This document shows positions 10,044 to 18,735 of a DNA stretch of 40,374 nucleotides, one piece after another. This stretch comes from Psychrobacter piscatorii (GTDB lineage Bacteria > Pseudomonadota > Gammaproteobacteria > Pseudomonadales > Moraxellaceae). The stretch lies in the NCBI RefSeq assembly GCF_001444505.1, contig NZ_LNDJ01000059.1, positions 1-40,374 of the forward strand, in the 5' to 3' direction. The notes beneath the pieces are model-generated. The model worked only from the letters and a program-made list of their open reading frames with translations. It ran no database searches and was not told the origin of the DNA. Every line of letters begins with the position of its first letter. Position 1 is the first letter of the stretch. Made by a program: the position numbers and the translations under genes.

Positions 10044-10423
10044 GATATGTTAAACTTTTTTGGAGAAAAGAAATTAAAAAACGAGTCTATTGCTCATTTT
10101 TTGGCTAATTTTTGAACAATTGTAATGCGCGAATATTGATCGATATTTACGGAAAATATGACTCAGATAAATGCTGCTATTTTTGCCACAGCATTATTAT
10201 CAAAGTGGTCCGTTTATCTCATCTACTATATCACCATAATAAGTCTTATAGCGTTAGTCGATTTATAAATTTATCATAATAACTTTGTTGTATTTCAGCA
10301 GATTTTAGGCGCTGATAAGCATTTTTGGACACCTATGATACTTTGCGCGTCATCTATAGGCGCTGCTCAGTAAAACTGTTATTATTCCCAATCTTATATG
10401 AGCATACAAGGGACAATTGAGCC
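10044..10423. other. Divergent promoter region, Smp-like gene / serB
   Basis: 380 bp AT-rich spacer between two divergent starts. It must carry both promoters, but no sigma-70 pair with good spacing could be assigned with confidence. No hairpin or RNA gene stands out. Confidence 0.45.
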
Positions 10424-11614
10424 ATGCCAAAAAATACATCTTATTCGTTACCAAAAGACAGCAAAGCATGGCAACAAGCCGTCGACTCTATTGCAGAATT
10501 ATTACCTGATGATACCAATCTGCGAGATTTTGATGCGCTACAGTCGCTGCCTGTTTTTGCGCTCATTGTCGTGCTGCCTACTCAAGTATCAGCGATGGAC
10601 ATTCATCAATATGTTCAGTCTTGGGTCGATGAACAGCCAAGTTGGCATTTGGTGACGGTCGCTGAGGATACTGAGGCAAGCTTTGTTAATATTACGGTCT
10701 CTGATACAGAGCCAACGGCAGCCGATGCACAGCGTCTACCCTTTACCAATGCTCAAGTATACCGCTATTTGTTGGTACCTGTGACCGATACGCTGATGCA
10801 CCCTGGCAAAAAGACCGCCGCCGCTCACATCATTGACGATCAGCTGACCACTCGTCTGCGCCATGACTTGTCTGAAGAATACAACCGCACACGCAGTGCG
10901 GATAGTACAGGCAATCTAGACATCGTCGATTGTCACATCCTATCGGTCGGTCATATGCTACGTACTCACAAGCTTGCCTGTTTTGACATGGATTCGACGT
11001 TGATTGAACAAGAGGTGATTGTAGAGCTGGCAAAAACGGCTGGTATTGGTGAGCAAGTTGAAGCCATTACTGAGGCGGCGATGCGTGGTGAAATTGACTT
11101 TGATGAATCATTTGCTCAGCGCGTGGCCTTATTAAAAGGTATCTCTACCGATGTGCTTGATGATATTTGCAACCGCTTGACGTTATCGGTCGGTGCCCGT
11201 ACCACCATCAGTGCGTTAAAAGCCTTGGGCTACCATACGGTACTGGTGTCAGGTGGCTTTACTTACTTTGCCCGCTATATCGCTGAGCAATTGGGCATTG
11301 ACGAAGTCCATGCCAATGCCTTAGACATCGAAGAAGGAAAAGTGACCGGTCACATACAGCTGCCCATTATAAATGGTGCCAAAAAAGCCGCTATAGTCGA
11401 GCATACTGCTGAGCGCTTAGGTATGGAGATGTCTCAAGTGGTCTGTGTCGGTGATGGGGCTAATGACTTGCCGATGATGGCGCTTGCCGATTTAGGAGTG
11501 GCTTATCATGCCAAGCCCATCGTGCAAGCACGTGCTGATGCCGCGATCAATGTGACAGGACTTGAAGGGACGCTTTATGCACTTGGCTATCCAGCGCTCG
11601 CTCCTACTCAGTAA
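10424..11614 (+). CDS. serB: Phosphoserine phosphatase
   Basis: Catalyses the last step of serine biosynthesis, hydrolysing O-phosphoserine. It is a HAD-superfamily enzyme with all motifs: D188-x-D190-x-T192 (CFDMDSTLIE, nucleophile and acid/base), SGG at 276-278, Lys320/321, and GDGAND at 343-348 for magnesium. The cap is inserted after the first motif (IGEQVEAITEAAMRGEIDF). About 180 residues precede the catalytic domain and contain ACT-like segments (PVFALIVVLP, YRYLLVPVTD), so the 396-aa protein is longer than E. coli SerB (322) and resembles forms with two N-terminal ACT domains. The start ATG follows AGGGA by about 10 bp. It is monocistronic, with a terminator downstream. Confidence 0.97.
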   Translation: MPKNTSYSLPKDSKAWQQAVDSIAELLPDDTNLRDFDALQSLPVFALIVVLPTQVSAMDIHQYVQSWVDEQPSWHLVTVAEDTEASFVNITVSDTEPTAADAQRLPFTNAQVYRYLLVPVTDTLMHPGKKTAAAHIIDDQLTTRLRHDLSEEYNRTRSADSTGNLDIVDCHILSVGHMLRTHKLACFDMDSTLIEQEVIVELAKTAGIGEQVEAITEAAMRGEIDFDESFAQRVALLKGISTDVLDDICNRLTLSVGARTTISALKALGYHTVLVSGGFTYFARYIAEQLGIDEVHANALDIEEGKVTGHIQLPIINGAKKAAIVEHTAERLGMEMSQVVCVGDGANDLPMMALADLGVAYHAKPIVQARADAAINVTGLEGTLYALGYPALAPTQ

Positions 11615-11640
11615 TCGCTAAGTATTCTATATCATCCGTT

Positions 11641-11678
11641 AAGCTGGGTTAATGTCTGTCTCATTAAGCCAGCTTTTA
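11641..11678 (+). terminator. Intrinsic terminator of serB
   Basis: A 14-bp stem with one mismatch (11641-11654 with 11662-11675), a 7-nt loop, then T-rich sequence. It starts 27 bp past the serB stop. Confidence 0.75.
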
Positions 11679-11796
11679 TGCGTTAGTACATGTTTCATAA
11701 AATGATGTTGCTTTAATTTTTAAGTACGTTTCGTTGTAATAACGCCAGATATTTATTTTTAGATAACATTTATTCTCAGATAATAAAGGACTGTTC

Positions 11797-12804
11797 ATGA
11801 CGGCACCACAATCCCCACGGCCAAACCAGCCGTCAGTAGCAGAGCCATTAGACACAAGCACGGTGCCTGTCTCTGTCCCTGTGCATACGGATAACCCAAA
11901 AGAGCTGCTAGGGGTGTATATCAAAGGGATGGCGATGGGTGCTGCTGATATCGTTCCTGGTGTCTCTGGTGGCACTATTGCATTGATTGCAGGGATTTAT
12001 GAGCGCCTGATCAATGCACTCGGTAGCATTGGCCCCAACCTTTGGCAGATATTCCGACAAGACGGCGGAATCAAAGGACTGATTGCGGTTTGGCGACAGG
12101 TTGATGCGACATTTTTATTGTGTTTGATACTTGGTATTGCGACGAGTTTTGCCACCTTGGCTGGTATTATCAAATATTTGCTAGACAATCAACCACTGCT
12201 TATTTGGTCATTCTTTTTTGGATTGGTGGTCGCAACGGTATTTATCTTATTAAGTGAGATTAAGCGCTGGAATATAGGACGTGTGGCGCTGTTTGCTGCC
12301 GGACTCATTGCTGCTGTGGTCATTAGTAGTCTGCCATTACTCGCGGCGACACCTAGCTTACCATACTTATTTTTTGCAGGCGCGATTGCGATTTGCGCCA
12401 TGATATTGCCTGGGGTCTCAGGGTCTTTTATATTGTTGTTGCTAGGTGCCTACGATACCGTATTGGAAGCCGTGCATACTCTTAACTTTACGGTACTATT
12501 AACTGTGATGGCGGGCATGGCAACTGGATTGTTATTATTTACCCGTGCTCTAAAATGGTTATTAGCCCGCTACTATCAAGCCACCTTGGCATTGCTGACC
12601 GGTTTTATTGCCGGCTCTTTGGTCAAGGTATGGCCGTGGAAAGTAGATGTATTAGGCGCTCTTAACAGCGAGGCGATCAATAACGTTATGCCATGGCAGT
12701 ATCCTACTGGTCCCCACTGGCTGACCACAGTTGGTCTTATGCTACTCGGTGCTATTTTGGTGTCGTTACTATCTTGGTGGGGCAGACGGACCAATAAGGC
12801 TTAA
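11797..12804 (+). CDS. DUF368 family membrane protein, PopT-type polyprenyl-phosphate translocase
   Basis: Inner-membrane protein with about eight to ten helices. The family signature occurs twice, as expected for its internal inverted repeat: DIVPGVSGGTIALIAGIYERL (PGVSG at residues 54-58) and ILPGVSGSFILLLLGAYD (PGVSG at 205-209). DUF368 proteins such as PopT have been shown in other bacteria to return undecaprenyl phosphate across the membrane for cell-wall and polymer synthesis, so that role is inferred here. The first 35 residues are Pro/Thr-rich and probably disordered. The ATG has AAAGGA 7 bp upstream. The gene is flanked by serB and a small membrane protein; no envelope operon surrounds it. 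Confidence 0.9.
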   Translation: MTAPQSPRPNQPSVAEPLDTSTVPVSVPVHTDNPKELLGVYIKGMAMGAADIVPGVSGGTIALIAGIYERLINALGSIGPNLWQIFRQDGGIKGLIAVWRQVDATFLLCLILGIATSFATLAGIIKYLLDNQPLLIWSFFFGLVVATVFILLSEIKRWNIGRVALFAAGLIAAVVISSLPLLAATPSLPYLFFAGAIAICAMILPGVSGSFILLLLGAYDTVLEAVHTLNFTVLLTVMAGMATGLLLFTRALKWLLARYYQATLALLTGFIAGSLVKVWPWKVDVLGALNSEAINNVMPWQYPTGPHWLTTVGLMLLGAILVSLLSWWGRRTNKA

Positions 12805-12883
12805 CTGTTGATCCTCCCTGTGTAAATATTTGATTAAAAAGCCTCTGTTTGAACCATTACAACGGCTCCTACCCTCCCCAATA

Positions 12884-12908
12884 TAAGCGCCCTTTTTTGC
12901 GGCGCTTA
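12884..12908. repeat. Inverted repeat downstream of the DUF368 gene
   Basis: A perfect 8-bp stem (12884-12891 with 12901-12908) with a T-rich 9-nt loop. It lacks a T-tract after the stem, so it is not a standard terminator. Confidence 0.4.
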
Positions 12909-13078
12909 GCCTACCAGCTAACGATTAAAAATCGTACAAGCTATCCAAAAAAAAGCAACCTTAATCTAAAAAATCAAACGTCAACGGTTGTCGCAAAGTA
13001 GCCTAGCGCCTCTTTAGCTTTGCTCAACAACCTTCCATAATAGTCTCATTGGAGTTCACCTTATGAATAGCGAGATGA

Positions 13079-13480
13079 ATGATGGCAATGACTATTTTTT
13101 CTTTTATTGGCGTAGAGATGTGGAGCAGCTCAGCATGGCTAGGCTATAGCTTACTGGCAGGTATGATCGTGGCGCTCGCTCTATCATCGCAGCGTTGGCT
13201 GTTGCTATATCTATTTGGTGGTATGGTCTACTGGTTGGCTGTTGAGATGATACAGAATATCTTGGTAGGTCGTCCGATGCTGTCTGCGCTTTCGGAATGG
13301 CACCGTTACGTCATCGCGATGGGAATCAGCTGGTTACCTTTGGCCGGCTGGGTACTATACCGAGCACTACGCTACGAGGATGTGAGTCATGCAGTCAGTC
13401 GGCAGCGCGAGTTAGAAGCGGCTCGCTATGTCGAACATACGCCTGTTTACGATGATGATTATAAGCCACGCTTTCATTGA
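13079..13480 (+). CDS. Small membrane protein of unknown function
   Basis: 133-aa protein with three hydrophobic segments (about residues 18-36, 38-60 and 80-98) and a polar C-terminal tail rich in Glu, Arg and Asp (about 100-133). No family was recognised. The start is uncertain. The best Shine-Dalgarno (GGAG at 13051) belongs to an ATG at 13063 in another frame, which makes a 27-aa peptide overlapping this gene. The ATG at 13079 itself has only a weak GAG. This could be a translationally coupled leader, or a frameshift near the 5' end. The gene lies between the DUF368 and SCP2 genes on the same strand. Confidence 0.65.
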   Translation: MMAMTIFSFIGVEMWSSSAWLGYSLLAGMIVALALSSQRWLLLYLFGGMVYWLAVEMIQNILVGRPMLSALSEWHRYVIAMGISWLPLAGWVLYRALRYEDVSHAVSRQRELEAARYVEHTPVYDDDYKPRFH

Positions 13481-13668
13481 TACTGCCATACTGATATGAA
13501 TACCCTACCCATAACACTGATATTTAATGTTACAAGATACTTAACGCTTTCTACTTAACTCCTAAAGAGTTGAAATCACTCAGTAGGTTATAATCTAGTT
13601 ATATATTTATCATAAAAACTGGTATAAAGTACGCTTTATTCTTATGCCCTACCTTTAGGAGTTCCACT

Positions 13669-14175
13669 ATGTTTACTATTCCTGTATTAGATATCAAATC
13701 TGACCCATTAGATGCGCTGCTAGCCGTGGTTGGTTATCGTCTGTCCATGCTCGCTGATAGCGACAACGAAGACGTCAAAGCACTTTTTGCTGATCGTAAT
13801 GTCACGATTGAGTTTGCCAGCACCGAATCTGATATCGCGCGTTCTTTTCGCTTTGATAATGGACAATTTAGTCAACAAAGTGGTCATGCAAAAGCAGCAG
13901 ATTTGACCATTACTTTCAAAGATTCTATGACGGGCGTCAAGCTATTGACCAAAGGTAGCTTGCCTGCATTTATGACTGCCGTGCAAGAAGGCAAATTAAG
14001 CATCGAGGGTGACTATAGCCTAATGATGTGGTTCAACAAACTTGCTAAGCATATCGTGCCAGCTGTTCCAGAAGAGTGTAAACCCTACCTCCAAAAAGCC
14101 AAGCCTTATGCGTATAAAGCACAGAAGTTTGCTGAGCACTGGGTGGGTTTTGCTAAGCATAAATTGGGCAAGTAA
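13669..14175 (+). CDS. SCP2 sterol-binding domain protein
   Basis: 168-aa soluble protein with an SCP2-like lipid-binding fold. Residues about 30-115 show the alternating pattern NVTIEFAS..., SFRFDNGQFSQQSGHAKAADLTITFKD, then KLLTKGSLPAFMTAVQEGKLSIEGD, where the GKL.IEGD turn is characteristic. The C-terminus is helical and Lys-rich. Bacterial SCP2 proteins of this size include UbiT-type ubiquinone factors and unassigned lipid carriers; nothing here decides between them. The ATG has AGGAG 8 bp upstream. A strong hairpin terminator lies about 145 bp downstream, and the gene probably stands alone. Confidence 0.85.
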   Translation: MFTIPVLDIKSDPLDALLAVVGYRLSMLADSDNEDVKALFADRNVTIEFASTESDIARSFRFDNGQFSQQSGHAKAADLTITFKDSMTGVKLLTKGSLPAFMTAVQEGKLSIEGDYSLMMWFNKLAKHIVPAVPEECKPYLQKAKPYAYKAQKFAEHWVGFAKHKLGK

Positions 14176-14320
14176 ATAGCTGATCCTTTCCTATAAATGA
14201 GTAATGCATTGCATGATATTCACTGGTAAAATGGCTGAAATAGGCTCAACTAGATAGTTGCTATTTATGTGCGCTATTGTGACAATTATACATGCTCTCT
14301 AGCAGTGTTCTGATTTTCTA

Positions 14321-14355
14321 AAAAGGTTGCGGTATACTATACGGCAACCTTTTTT
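14321..14355. terminator. Intrinsic terminator between the SCP2 gene and bioB
   Basis: A 10-bp stem (14321-14330 with 14344-14353) with a further short pairing inside the loop. The outer arms are A4 and T6, so it acts on the plus strand after the SCP2 gene. Confidence 0.8.
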
Positions 14356-14431
14356 ATTACCTTATAAATGACAATAGACACATACATTGATATTACCTGA
14401 TACCATTTAATTTTATAAAAGGATTTACCTT

Positions 14432-15544
14432 ATGGCAGGACTGCTTAGCATCTCTGAACCAAACGCCGATAGCACAACTGACCTACTCAGCCAACCTGAT
14501 ACTCACAAAGCCGCTCACACATACAGTCGTGACGACATCGCTCAGTTGTTTGATTTGCCTTTGATGGACTTGTTGTTAAAAGCCCAGACCATTCATAGAG
14601 AGCACTTTGTCGCCAACGAAATACAAATCAGTACGCTACTGTCTATTAAGACGGGTAACTGTCCTGAGGATTGTGGCTATTGCTCACAATCAGGTCATCA
14701 TCGCGATACGACGAAACTGCAGGCAGAAAAACGCATAGAAGTGGATAAAGTCATCGCCGCGGCCAAACGCGCCAAGGCAACCGGTTCATCTCGCTTCTGT
14801 ATGGGTGCTGCATGGAAACACCCAAGCGCCAAAGACATGCCTTATGTGGTCGAGCTCATCAAAGAAGTGAAAGCGTTAGGACTTGAGACTTGCATGACGT
14901 TAGGTATGCTCGATACCAATCAAGCGACGCAACTCGCGGATGCAGGACTGGATTATTACAATCATAACCTAGACACCTCACGCAGCTATTACGAGCAAGT
15001 CGTCAGCACGCGTAGCTATGATGAGCGCTTAGATACCATCGAAAACGTACGCAACTCTGGTATCAATGTTTGTAGTGGTAACATCGTCGGTATGGGTGAG
15101 AGCCGTGATGACCGTATTGATTGGGTGCATGAGCTGCTAAAAATGCCTAAAGCCCCTGAATCGATTCCTGTTAACCTGCTAGTCCCGATTAAAGGCACAC
15201 CGATTGGCGATAAAGTATTGGCAGAAGGCCAGTTATCAGTGCTAGAGTGGATTCGCACCATTGCTGTGGCACGTATTTGCTGCCCGACTAGTTATGTGCG
15301 TTTGTCTGCTGGCCGTGAAAGCTTATCAGATTCAGAGCAAGCCTTGGCATTTATGGCGGGTGCTAACTCCTTCTTTTATGGCGACAAGTTATTGACGACG
15401 GGGAATGCCAGTCAATCAGGCGACGACAGACTCATGCGTGAGCTTGGTCTCACCAAGCAGTTTGCCGCACCAAGAGCGCCCAAAGTATTGCCTGTGATGG
15501 ATGCGATGAGCGGTCATCAATCGCAGATGGTATTGGCCGATTAG
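14432..15544 (+). CDS. bioB: Biotin synthase
   Basis: Radical-SAM enzyme that inserts sulfur into dethiobiotin, the last step of biotin synthesis. The radical-SAM 4Fe-4S motif C-x3-C-x2-C is at Cys77, Cys81 and Cys84 ([13 protein letters not shown]). Further family residues are [25 protein letters not shown] and the late [16 protein letters not shown] (with the 2Fe-2S cluster Arg). At 370 aa it is a little longer than E. coli BioB because of an extended polar N-terminus. The ATG has AAGGA 9 bp upstream. No BirA-type operator was seen. bioB is not clustered with bioA, bioF, bioC or bioD here; hemJ follows after 75 bp. Confidence 0.98.
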   Translation: MAGLLSISEPNADSTTDLLSQPDTHKAAHTYSRDDIAQLFDLPLMDLLLKAQTIHREHFVANEIQISTLLSIKTGNCPEDCGYCSQSGHHRDTTKLQAEKRIEVDKVIAAAKRAKATGSSRFCMGAAWKHPSAKDMPYVVELIKEVKALGLETCMTLGMLDTNQATQLADAGLDYYNHNLDTSRSYYEQVVSTRSYDERLDTIENVRNSGINVCSGNIVGMGESRDDRIDWVHELLKMPKAPESIPVNLLVPIKGTPIGDKVLAEGQLSVLEWIRTIAVARICCPTSYVRLSAGRESLSDSEQALAFMAGANSFFYGDKLLTTGNASQSGDDRLMRELGLTKQFAAPRAPKVLPVMDAMSGHQSQMVLAD

Positions 15545-15619
15545 TTTGGCTGTGTGCGGCTAACAAAAATGTATGAAAACAAGCCTGATATTACACGGCT
15601 GATAATAAGAGATTAAGTA

Positions 15620-16054
15620 ATGGCAGATTATTTTAACTGGATTAAAGCTGCACACATCATCTCGATGGTCTGCTGGTTTGCGGCGATATTTTATTTGCCG
15701 CGTCTGTTTGTCTATCATGCGATGAGTGACGATAGCATCAGCCATGAGCGCTTTGCCATTATGGAGCGCAAGCTGTATCGCGGTATTATGACGCCATCGA
15801 TGATAGCGACATGGATATTCGGTCTATGGATGTTAGGACTGGGCTGGGATGTTTATAAAACCCAAGGCTGGCTACACGTCAAGCTATTATTGGTCGTACT
15901 GCTATCAGGCTATCATGGCGCTTGCGGATTTTATCGCAAAAAACTGATTGATAACCCTCATTATAAATCCCATAAGTTTTGGCGCTGGTTTAATGAGGTA
16001 CCTGTTTTTGCCTTGGTGATTATCGTCATTTTAGTGGTTGTTAAACCATTCTAA
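15620..16054 (+). CDS. hemJ: Protoporphyrinogen oxidase HemJ
   Basis: 144-aa, four-helix inner-membrane protein of the UPF0093/HemJ family, which oxidises protoporphyrinogen IX to protoporphyrin IX in haem synthesis. Family features are the N-terminal IKAAHIISMVCWFAAIFYLPRLFVYH (with His12 in helix 1), then YRGIMTPSMIATWIFGLW, GWLHVKLLLVVLLSGYHG, and the C-terminal RWFNEVPVFALVIIVILVV. Length and topology are typical. It lies 75 bp after bioB with a GAG-type Shine-Dalgarno and no terminator in between, so it may be co-transcribed with bioB. A strong terminator follows. Confidence 0.93.
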   Translation: MADYFNWIKAAHIISMVCWFAAIFYLPRLFVYHAMSDDSISHERFAIMERKLYRGIMTPSMIATWIFGLWMLGLGWDVYKTQGWLHVKLLLVVLLSGYHGACGFYRKKLIDNPHYKSHKFWRWFNEVPVFALVIIVILVVVKPF

Positions 16055-16093
16055 AATCTAGTCGAAATGCTTATGACTGATGACCTACCAATA

Positions 16094-16135
16094 AAAAGCG
16101 TCCGCCACTTTCATAAGTGACGGACGCTTTTTTAT
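16094..16135. terminator. Bidirectional terminator between hemJ and the NlpC-like gene
   Basis: An 11-bp outer stem (16094-16104 with 16121-16131) and a 5-bp inner stem (16106-16110 with 16115-16119) around a short loop. A-rich and T-rich flanks allow use by both convergent genes. Confidence 0.85.
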
Positions 16136-16168
16136 TTGTTTTTTGGACTGTCTACCAAATATTATAGA

Positions 16169-16960
16169 TCAAACACTAGGGCGCATGATTTGATAGACAT
16201 TGCTCAAATCATAAACACGATAACGCGCCGGCTCACGGCGGTTTTCACCAGCATAGCTTAATATCAATGCTTGCTTAGCACGCTCATCGACCCAACCGAC
16301 GAACAGTCCACTGTGCTCAATGCCATTGTAGCCATGATTGATATAGTAAAGCCAGTCACCTGCCTCAATCTCACTGCTACTAGCATAAGGCCCTTGCGCA
16401 TACGTGCCTTTATGTATGGTATTACGCGAAACTCCCGCTCGATTAAACACCGCATTCAAATAATCCCAGCAGCCGCCTTTGATAATCGTCCGCTCATTCA
16501 GTGCCATTTTACGTGCCGTGCTGACCACTTCGCGGGCAGCCATACTGCTTTGCGTCTCCGCACTACTCAATAGCGGTAAATACTCGCTATCGACATTGTC
16601 ATAACTCCCTGATAAAAATGCTGGCAACACGGTGGGTGACTGACGCTGAATTTCAGGGTAACGATAGGTGCTGTTCATCGTTGACTGATTGCCATCATTG
16701 CTCGTATTAGAGTAATTGTTATATGTTGGCGAAACTGCTGCATCGCTTCGAGATGAATTAGCACGTTGAATGGTAGAGTGTGTACTGACTTTGACGGAGG
16801 GAACTGCTGGATAAGAAGACATATAGCGCGCACTAGAGTCAGACTGGACGGACTTTTGAGCGATGAGTGCGCTCATACTATCTGCATGGGCTTGTATGCT
16901 ACAAGTGAATAATAATAAACTGCACGACGCTGCGACTGACGACATAGGCAAACGCGACAT
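16169..16960 (-). CDS. Secreted NlpC/P60-like cysteine peptidase-type protein
   Basis: 263-aa exported protein. It has a signal peptide with hydrophobic core VAASCSLLLFTCSIQAHA and likely cleavage near residue 26. Residues 27-135 are Ser/Thr/Asn/Tyr-rich and probably disordered. Residues 140-263 resemble a papain-like NlpC/P60 or CHAP domain: GGCWDYLNAVFNRAG places a candidate catalytic Cys at 164, and EHSGLFVGWV places His at 216 after GDWLYYINHG. Such proteins usually cut peptidoglycan peptides, but no substrate evidence exists here. The ATG has a strong AGGAG Shine-Dalgarno. It is convergent with hemJ. Confidence 0.72.
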   Translation of the reverse strand: MSRLPMSSVAASCSLLLFTCSIQAHADSMSALIAQKSVQSDSSARYMSSYPAVPSVKVSTHSTIQRANSSRSDAAVSPTYNNYSNTSNDGNQSTMNSTYRYPEIQRQSPTVLPAFLSGSYDNVDSEYLPLLSSAETQSSMAAREVVSTARKMALNERTIIKGGCWDYLNAVFNRAGVSRNTIHKGTYAQGPYASSSEIEAGDWLYYINHGYNGIEHSGLFVGWVDERAKQALILSYAGENRREPARYRVYDLSNVYQIMRPSV

Positions 16961-17225
16961 GACTAACTCCTGATCAAAAAAGTATCAATGACAGTATGGA
17001 TAATAGTGAAGATTGAATTTTGTAATCTTACTTATAAACCATTTAGACAGGCGTCTGCAAGAACTATTCACCTTAGATTGGCGATAGACGGTATAAAATT
17101 AATGACGAATGGTCATAATAAAGAAGAGCGCTTAGAAGGGTCAAAGAAGATAAAGCGCGGTGGTGTTAGATAGGATAGAGACTGGAGTGACTTTTGATGA
17201 ATCAAGCGACTGGGGCTTAAAAATA

Positions 17226-17717
17226 CTAGTCACTACTCATTTTGATATTTACGTGGCGTTTTGTCAATGCTTGCCCTTCTAATATGGCTTTAGTCACTTT
17301 CGCCTCTTGGGCACTCTCAAAACCAGTAATATGATATTTGCGTACCTCATTGCTATCGACAATCTGTAGCCCATCACCGATAAGCACAACTTTATCGTCG
17401 TCAGTCAAATGAATGTGTTCACGTTTGCCTAGATTGTCATGTACCAACTCAGCAGCTCGCACCCATAATGTACCGCTACTAATCATGCCACTCATGGTTT
17501 TTTTATGCTGCTGACGTTTTTTGTTAAAAATAAAACTACCGACGATAAGCAGTGCCAGCGCACCGATAGCCAATCGCTCAGACAATAAGCTCATTGCCAT
17601 AGCAACTGCCACCGCCCCTATCAGTAATGCAGATCCAAACCAAAACATACCGTTGTCAGTATTATTCGGCTGACCCTGTAAGGTGATTTTGGCGCCATCA
17701 TCAGTCAGCTTGAGCAT
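17226..17717 (-). CDS. Small two-helix membrane protein of unknown function
   Basis: 163-aa protein with two adjacent hydrophobic helices (about residues 24-45 and 49-66) linked by a short loop. A polar Lys/Arg-rich segment KKRQQHKKT follows, then a soluble beta-rich C-terminus (about 75-163) with VRAAELVHDNLGKREHIHLTDD and ILEGQALTKRHVNIK. The C-terminal part resembles a small hydrophilic domain but I do not recognise a family. The ATG has AGGTAAC upstream. It lies downstream of rph on the same strand, but an intrinsic terminator lies between them. Confidence 0.7.
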   Translation of the reverse strand: MLKLTDDGAKITLQGQPNNTDNGMFWFGSALLIGAVAVAMAMSLLSERLAIGALALLIVGSFIFNKKRQQHKKTMSGMISSGTLWVRAAELVHDNLGKREHIHLTDDDKVVLIGDGLQIVDSNEVRKYHITGFESAQEAKVTKAILEGQALTKRHVNIKMSSD

Positions 17718-17748
17718 GCATTGTTACCTATTGCGAAATATAAAAAAT

Positions 17749-17791
17749 GTTTTTTATGAAAAAACTGCCTATCAGAAACCAACAGGCAGTT
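17749..17791 (-). terminator. Intrinsic terminator of rph
   Basis: An 8-bp stem (17763-17770 with 17784-17791) around a 13-nt loop. On the minus strand it is followed by a T-run (complement of about 17757-17764). It lies about 45 bp past the rph stop. Confidence 0.7.
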
Positions 17792-17836
17792 ATCAAAACT
17801 AAAAATAAAGACAGCAAGTTTTATCTAAATACTAGA

Positions 17837-18553
17837 CTACCAGCCAAGTGCAGTCTGCTGCATTTTAATCAATTCAGCAATACCTGTTTCAGCCAATGAC
17901 AGCATCGCGTCTGCTTGAGCGCGAGTGAACGGCTTTTCTTCAGCAGTACCTTGAAGCTCAATAAACTCACCTTTTTGAGTCATAACGACGTTTAGGTCGG
18001 TATCACAGCTAGAGTCTTCTTCGTAGTTCAGATCCAGATAAGCTTCACCATCTTTCATACCAACAGAAACCGCAGCAACCAATCCAATCAGCGGATCAGC
18101 TTTGAGTTTTTTGCTCTTTTGGATAGTTTCTAACGCATCGATCAGTGCAACTGCCGCACCAGTGATACTGGCCGTACGAGTACCACCATCCGCTTGCAAC
18201 ACATCACAATCAAGATAGATGGTGTTTTCACCAAGCTTACTTAAGTCAATCATGGCACGTAAGCTACGACCAATCAGACGCTGGATTTCCTGCGTACGGC
18301 CTGACTGCTTGCCGCGAGCCGCTTCGCGTTGATTGCGAGTATTGGTTGCGCGTGGCAGCATACCGTATTCGGCGGTTATCCAACCTTTACCTTTACCTTT
18401 GAGCCAGCGCGGTACACCAGATTCGACACTGGCCGTACATAGCACTTTGGTATCGCCAAAACTGACCAATACTGACCCTTCAGCATGCTTAGTATAGTGG
18501 CGCTCAAAGCTGATAGAACGAAGTTGGTCAAGTTCACGATTGTCAATACGCAT
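17837..18553 (-). CDS. rph: Ribonuclease PH
   Basis: Phosphorolytic 3'-5' exoribonuclease that trims tRNA 3' ends. The 238-aa protein matches the family's usual length. Recognisable segments are the N-terminal [19 protein letters not shown], the phosphate and RNA contact region with [38 protein letters not shown], and [19 protein letters not shown]. RNase PH works as a hexamer in the cytoplasm. The start is an ATG with AGGAA 5 bp upstream. It is followed by its own terminator and preceded by a spacer with a long hairpin. Confidence 0.98.
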   Translation of the reverse strand: MRIDNRELDQLRSISFERHYTKHAEGSVLVSFGDTKVLCTASVESGVPRWLKGKGKGWITAEYGMLPRATNTRNQREAARGKQSGRTQEIQRLIGRSLRAMIDLSKLGENTIYLDCDVLQADGGTRTASITGAAVALIDALETIQKSKKLKADPLIGLVAAVSVGMKDGEAYLDLNYEEDSSCDTDLNVVMTQKGEFIELQGTAEEKPFTRAQADAMLSLAETGIAELIKMQQTALGW

Positions 18554-18658
18554 AAAAATTCCTAGTACAATATTATAAAAGCAGTGTCATAAAAGTACGC
18601 TATCAGTGGCTAATAAGCAGACCGACAGGTATCTGGTAGACTAAAATCTTAAGATATC

Positions 18659-18715
18659 CTAACGTGACAGCGGCGCAATGGCAAGATTCACGCCCGCCAT
18701 TGCGCCGTCAGTTAG
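18659..18715. repeat. 57-nt imperfect palindrome between fadD-like gene and rph
   Basis: A perfect 11-bp core stem (18672-18682 with 18696-18706) is extended outward by TGAC/GTCA and CTAAC/GTTAG after 1- to 3-nt bulges. The loop is 13 nt. There is no T-tract on either strand, so it is not a plain terminator. It starts 20 bp downstream of the 18736 stop. Confidence 0.75.
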
Positions 18716-18735
18716 GCAATAATGGACGATAGAGG

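Noticed and set aside
10398..10655. 85-codon frame overlapping the serB start
   Set aside because: It is in another frame of serB, whose ACT-like N-terminal coding is clear. It is a shadow.
13570..13594. TTGAAA and TATAAT upstream of the SCP2 gene as a promoter
   Set aside because: The spacing is only 13 bp, too short for a normal sigma-70 promoter.
16988..17173. 61-codon open frame between the NlpC-like gene and the two-helix membrane gene
   Set aside because: Weak start context and composition unlike a protein gene.
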